Source of the DNA: Roseateles toxinivorans
GTDB lineage: Bacteria > Pseudomonadota > Gammaproteobacteria > Burkholderiales > Burkholderiaceae_C
Assembly (NCBI GenBank): GCA_945898095.1
Contig: CAMDHE010000004.1
Span: 1-64,000, forward strand
Direction of reading: 5' to 3'
DNA: 64,000 nt
The position numbers and the translations under genes are program-made. Positions 61,761-64,000 of the stretch are shown one piece after another. The notes beneath the pieces are model-generated. The model was not told the origin of the DNA and did not search any database. It saw only the letters and a program-made list of their open reading frames with translations. Positions within the stretch are counted from its first letter, which is position 1. Each line of letters opens with the position of its first letter.

Positions 61761-62807
61761 CTAGCTGATGATCATCCGCCGCCCGCTCGACAGCAAGCCG
61801 GCTTCATAGACCTTCATCACGCTATGCGCAAATTCCAGCGTGCCGGTTTGCGCTGGCTGTCCCGCAAGCACGCTGGCGCAGAAATGCATCATTTCGGCGT
61901 AGATGCCCTGGGTAAAAAGCGCCATGTTCTCCAGCGTGCCTTCACGGTTCTGCGGCTCCCAGACTATGGCGCCGTAATCAAGGCCTTCAGGGGCATAGGT
62001 GGTGTTGCGACCGTACTGGAAATCAATGCCGCGCTGGTAGGTGACGCGCAGGCTGTTTTCAATCACCGCATGACTGTTGTCGCCGAAGAAGCTGTATCGC
62101 TCCACGGCTTGGCCCTTGTTCTGCAAACTCGCCATGTGGAAGTTGGCGAAGGCCCCGCTGGCAAATTCCAGCAGGCATACCCCGTCTCCGCCTTTTGCGC
62201 GATGCACTGTGACGGCTGATACCGGCCCGCCGACCTCGATGCAAAGCGACAGCGGGTGGCAGCCGTTGCGCAACCAGTTCGGTACCGATCCATCGCGCAA
62301 TACGGCCTCGCCGTCTTCCGGGATCGTCATCGGGTACTCGGCCAGGATGCTGCGCAATGGCCCGGCAGGACCATCGCCAAAGAGGCTGACGATTTTCCGC
62401 GTCGACGGCATGAAGGCTTTTTTGAACCCGACCACGACCACCCGGTCGCCGCGGCGCCGGATGATTTCCTCGATCTCTGCAGCACGACGCGCGGGTGGTT
62501 TTTCTATCCAGACATGCAAGCCGGCGTCGAGTGCATCGCAAGCCAATTGCGGATGCATGACCGGTGAGACGCAAAGGAACACCGCATCCAGCCCCGCCTC
62601 ACGGTACATCTCGCCCGCGTCCTCATAGCAGGCAGGCACGCCGTACTGCGTGGCCGTCTTCCTGGCGAGATCCAGGTTGGTGTCGCAGATAGCGGCGAGC
62701 GTCACCGGCAGAAAATTCATCGCCGGCAACAGGTTGCGGTAAGCGTGCGAGCCCACGCCCACGATCCCCACCCTCAGCTTCTGTTGGAAATCCCGTTGAT
62801 AAGTCAT
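61761..62807 (-). CDS. Gfo/Idh/MocA-family oxidoreductase (possible cis-dihydrodiol dehydrogenase)
   Basis: A 348-residue NAD(P)-dependent dehydrogenase. [18 protein letters not shown] is the nucleotide-binding Rossmann start, and [19 protein letters not shown] carries the EKP motif. It lies 10 bases after a Rieske oxygenase gene. Phthalate 4,5-cis-dihydrodiol dehydrogenase belongs to this family, which makes that step a reasonable guess. Sugar oxidation is the alternative. Confidence 0.82.
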   Translation of the reverse strand: MTYQRDFQQKLRVGIVGVGSHAYRNLLPAMNFLPVTLAAICDTNLDLARKTATQYGVPACYEDAGEMYREAGLDAVFLCVSPVMHPQLACDALDAGLHVWIEKPPARRAAEIEEIIRRRGDRVVVVGFKKAFMPSTRKIVSLFGDGPAGPLRSILAEYPMTIPEDGEAVLRDGSVPNWLRNGCHPLSLCIEVGGPVSAVTVHRAKGGDGVCLLEFASGAFANFHMASLQNKGQAVERYSFFGDNSHAVIENSLRVTYQRGIDFQYGRNTTYAPEGLDYGAIVWEPQNREGTLENMALFTQGIYAEMMHFCASVLAGQPAQTGTLEFAHSVMKVYEAGLLSSGRRMIIS

Positions 62808-62817
62808 CGGACGCGGC

Positions 62818-64000
62818 CTAGTGCACAGGGTCCTTGAGGATCTCCTCGGCTTCTTCCTTGCTGTAGTACCTGTTCACCATATCCTTGAGCACCGGGCTCC
62901 ATTTGTTGGCGGTGCGCGCGCGACTGCGAAGTTGGGTCTGCTGGTAACCCCAATTGTCGTCGTCGTCCAGATGCGGAATCGGCAGATTGCTGGCCTTCTC
63001 CGGGTCGCGGTACACATTCATTGGGTCGCGCCCATCGGCCACCACCTGGATCTGCTCCTTGAACATCTGGCGCAGCAAGCGCACGCCCTTGTCTGATTCG
63101 CCCAGCAGTTCTTTGTGCCGCTGTGCGATCGGGCCCTGTGCGATCCAGGCTGCCATGTCCTGCGTGGCATGCGCATCCATGTCGCCCCAGCGGATCGTGC
63201 CATCAGGCTCGATCGGGACCGGGATCTTGAAGTAAGGCACCTTGTCCTGCTTGACGATCTCGCCGGGCTTGACCCAATGCGCGCGGATGAGAAAGTAGGT
63301 GTGGTGCGTATCGTCAACCGGTACGCGGATTTGCAGATCGTTCACCGCCCTGGCAAAGTTCGGAAACACCACCTGAACGCCGATTCGCCAGTCGGCATGT
63401 TCCTTGGTGCGGTCGCCGTAGATCGCGCGGCGACAGATGCCCAGGTCGTTCCGCTCGTACAGCATTTCCTTCAGACGGCCGCGGTCGCCTTCGCCCTGGT
63501 ACTCACCGGGGCGCCAGAAACGTTTCTTCAGGTCAGGTCGGCCCTGACGCTCCAGAACATAGTCGGAGAAAGCCACATGCAGCCAGTCAAGGTGATCCTG
63601 GTCAACCGCGTTTTCCATGCTCTGGAACCAATTGCAGGGCAAGGTGGCGTAGGCAATTTCGTGCAGCACGTCCTTCATCACCATCAGATCCCACAAAGGC
63701 AATTCGGGCGCCGGCAGCGGGCCCATATAGGCGAACACAGCGCCGCAGGCCACCTTCACCGGGTACGATTTGATCTTGACCTTGTCAGCGTAGGGGCGTT
63801 TTTCAGCCGGCTGCTCCAGGCATTGACCATCGGCTCCAAAGCGCCAACCGTGGTAGGGGCAACGCAAACCCGTTTCCTCGGGCACGCCAAGCGCCAGGTT
63901 CACTCTGCGGTGCGCGCAAACACTGTCGATAAGGCCCAGAGTGCCGCTGCGGTCACGGTAAAGAACCAGGTCCTCACCCAGCAGACGCACCGGCTTGACC
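62818..64000 (-). CDS. Rieske non-heme iron oxygenase, alpha subunit (5' end outside window)
   Basis: At least 393 codons; the reading frame runs off the right edge ([16 protein letters not shown] there). The Rieske cluster is bound by CAHRRVN and CPYHGW. The mononuclear iron site is [12 protein letters not shown] (N-x-x-D-x-x-H-x4-H). The layout matches phthalate 4,5-dioxygenase and O-demethylase-type oxygenases. No reductase gene is visible in this window. It would hydroxylate an aromatic acid. Confidence 0.85.
   Translation of the reverse strand, partial: VKPVRLLGEDLVLYRDRSGTLGLIDSVCAHRRVNLALGVPEETGLRCPYHGWRFGADGQCLEQPAEKRPYADKVKIKSYPVKVACGAVFAYMGPLPAPELPLWDLMVMKDVLHEIAYATLPCNWFQSMENAVDQDHLDWLHVAFSDYVLERQGRPDLKKRFWRPGEYQGEGDRGRLKEMLYERNDLGICRRAIYGDRTKEHADWRIGVQVVFPNFARAVNDLQIRVPVDDTHHTYFLIRAHWVKPGEIVKQDKVPYFKIPVPIEPDGTIRWGDMDAHATQDMAAWIAQGPIAQRHKELLGESDKGVRLLRQMFKEQIQVVADGRDPMNVYRDPEKASNLPIPHLDDDDNWGYQQTQLRSRARTANKWSPVLKDMVNRYYSKEEAEEILKDPVH

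Noticed and set aside
1-64000. CRISPR arrays, rRNA and prophage genes
   Set aside because: No regularly spaced direct repeats, rRNA sequence or phage structural genes were seen.

Overview
The window is high-GC DNA from a versatile betaproteobacterium, most likely Burkholderiales (Comamonadaceae-like). This is inferred from the Bug-type tripartite tricarboxylate receptors, the box benzoate genes arranged around a BoxR regulator, an SHP/DHC cytochrome module and a proteobacterial form I CO dehydrogenase. Nearly everything is catabolic or respiratory. No rRNA, tRNA or CRISPR array was seen.

Layout. (1) 1-6408: an acyl-CoA catabolic cluster (acyl-CoA ligases, SCP2-type thiolase-like protein with DUF35 partner, two MaoC proteins, a carboxymuconolactone-decarboxylase-like protein, a Bug receptor), broken by a transposase remnant. 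(2) 6576-10277: SHP, diheme cytochrome c and cytochrome b, with a PmrA-like box in front and a two-component system behind. (3) 10516-12321: flavocytochrome c sulfide dehydrogenase (fccAB) with an NTF2-like gene remnant. (4) 12650-29190: a complete bidirectional benzoyl-CoA epoxidation (box) locus. The leftward arm encodes a DUF4863 protein, BoxD, benzoate-CoA ligase, a hydrolase and a Liv-type ABC importer. The rightward arm encodes BoxR, BoxC, BoxB, BoxA, a MaoC hydratase and a 3-oxoadipyl-CoA-type thiolase. (5) 29594-33955: Lrp-type regulator divergent from putA. (6) 34121-44040: a form I aerobic CO dehydrogenase locus: coxMSL, coxG, coxD, coxE, a MocA-like cytidylyltransferase and a 2OG-Fe(II) oxygenase leftward; a membrane protein and CoxF/XdhC rightward. 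(7) 44159-51516: malonyl-CoA synthetase, CWC protein, DsbD, UspA, DTW-domain tRNA-modifying enzyme, GNAT, MFS and an amidohydrolase relic. (8) 51555-56833: a RHH/PIN toxin-antitoxin pair, glpK-glpR and divergent glpD, then a decayed second copy of the toxin-antitoxin module. (9) 56846-64000: a stand-alone GGDEF protein and a phthalate-type catabolic cluster (Rieske oxygenase, Gfo/Idh/MocA dehydrogenase, class II aldolase-like protein, two Bug receptors, GST, bacteriohemerythrin).

How it fits together. Benzoate enters through the ABC importer, is activated by the ligase, epoxidised by BoxAB, opened by BoxC and oxidised by BoxD. The MaoC and thiolase plausibly finish the route to acetyl-CoA and succinyl-CoA. 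CO and sulfide dehydrogenases could feed electrons to respiration alongside this.

The spacers carry several small repeat elements: two roughly 165-bp palindromic MITE-like elements that abut stop codons (boxB and putA), a tandem pair of hairpin-rich units at 29261-29605, and a short dispersed motif. These, the stem-loop after coxL and the PmrA-like box are the least conventional parts of the window.
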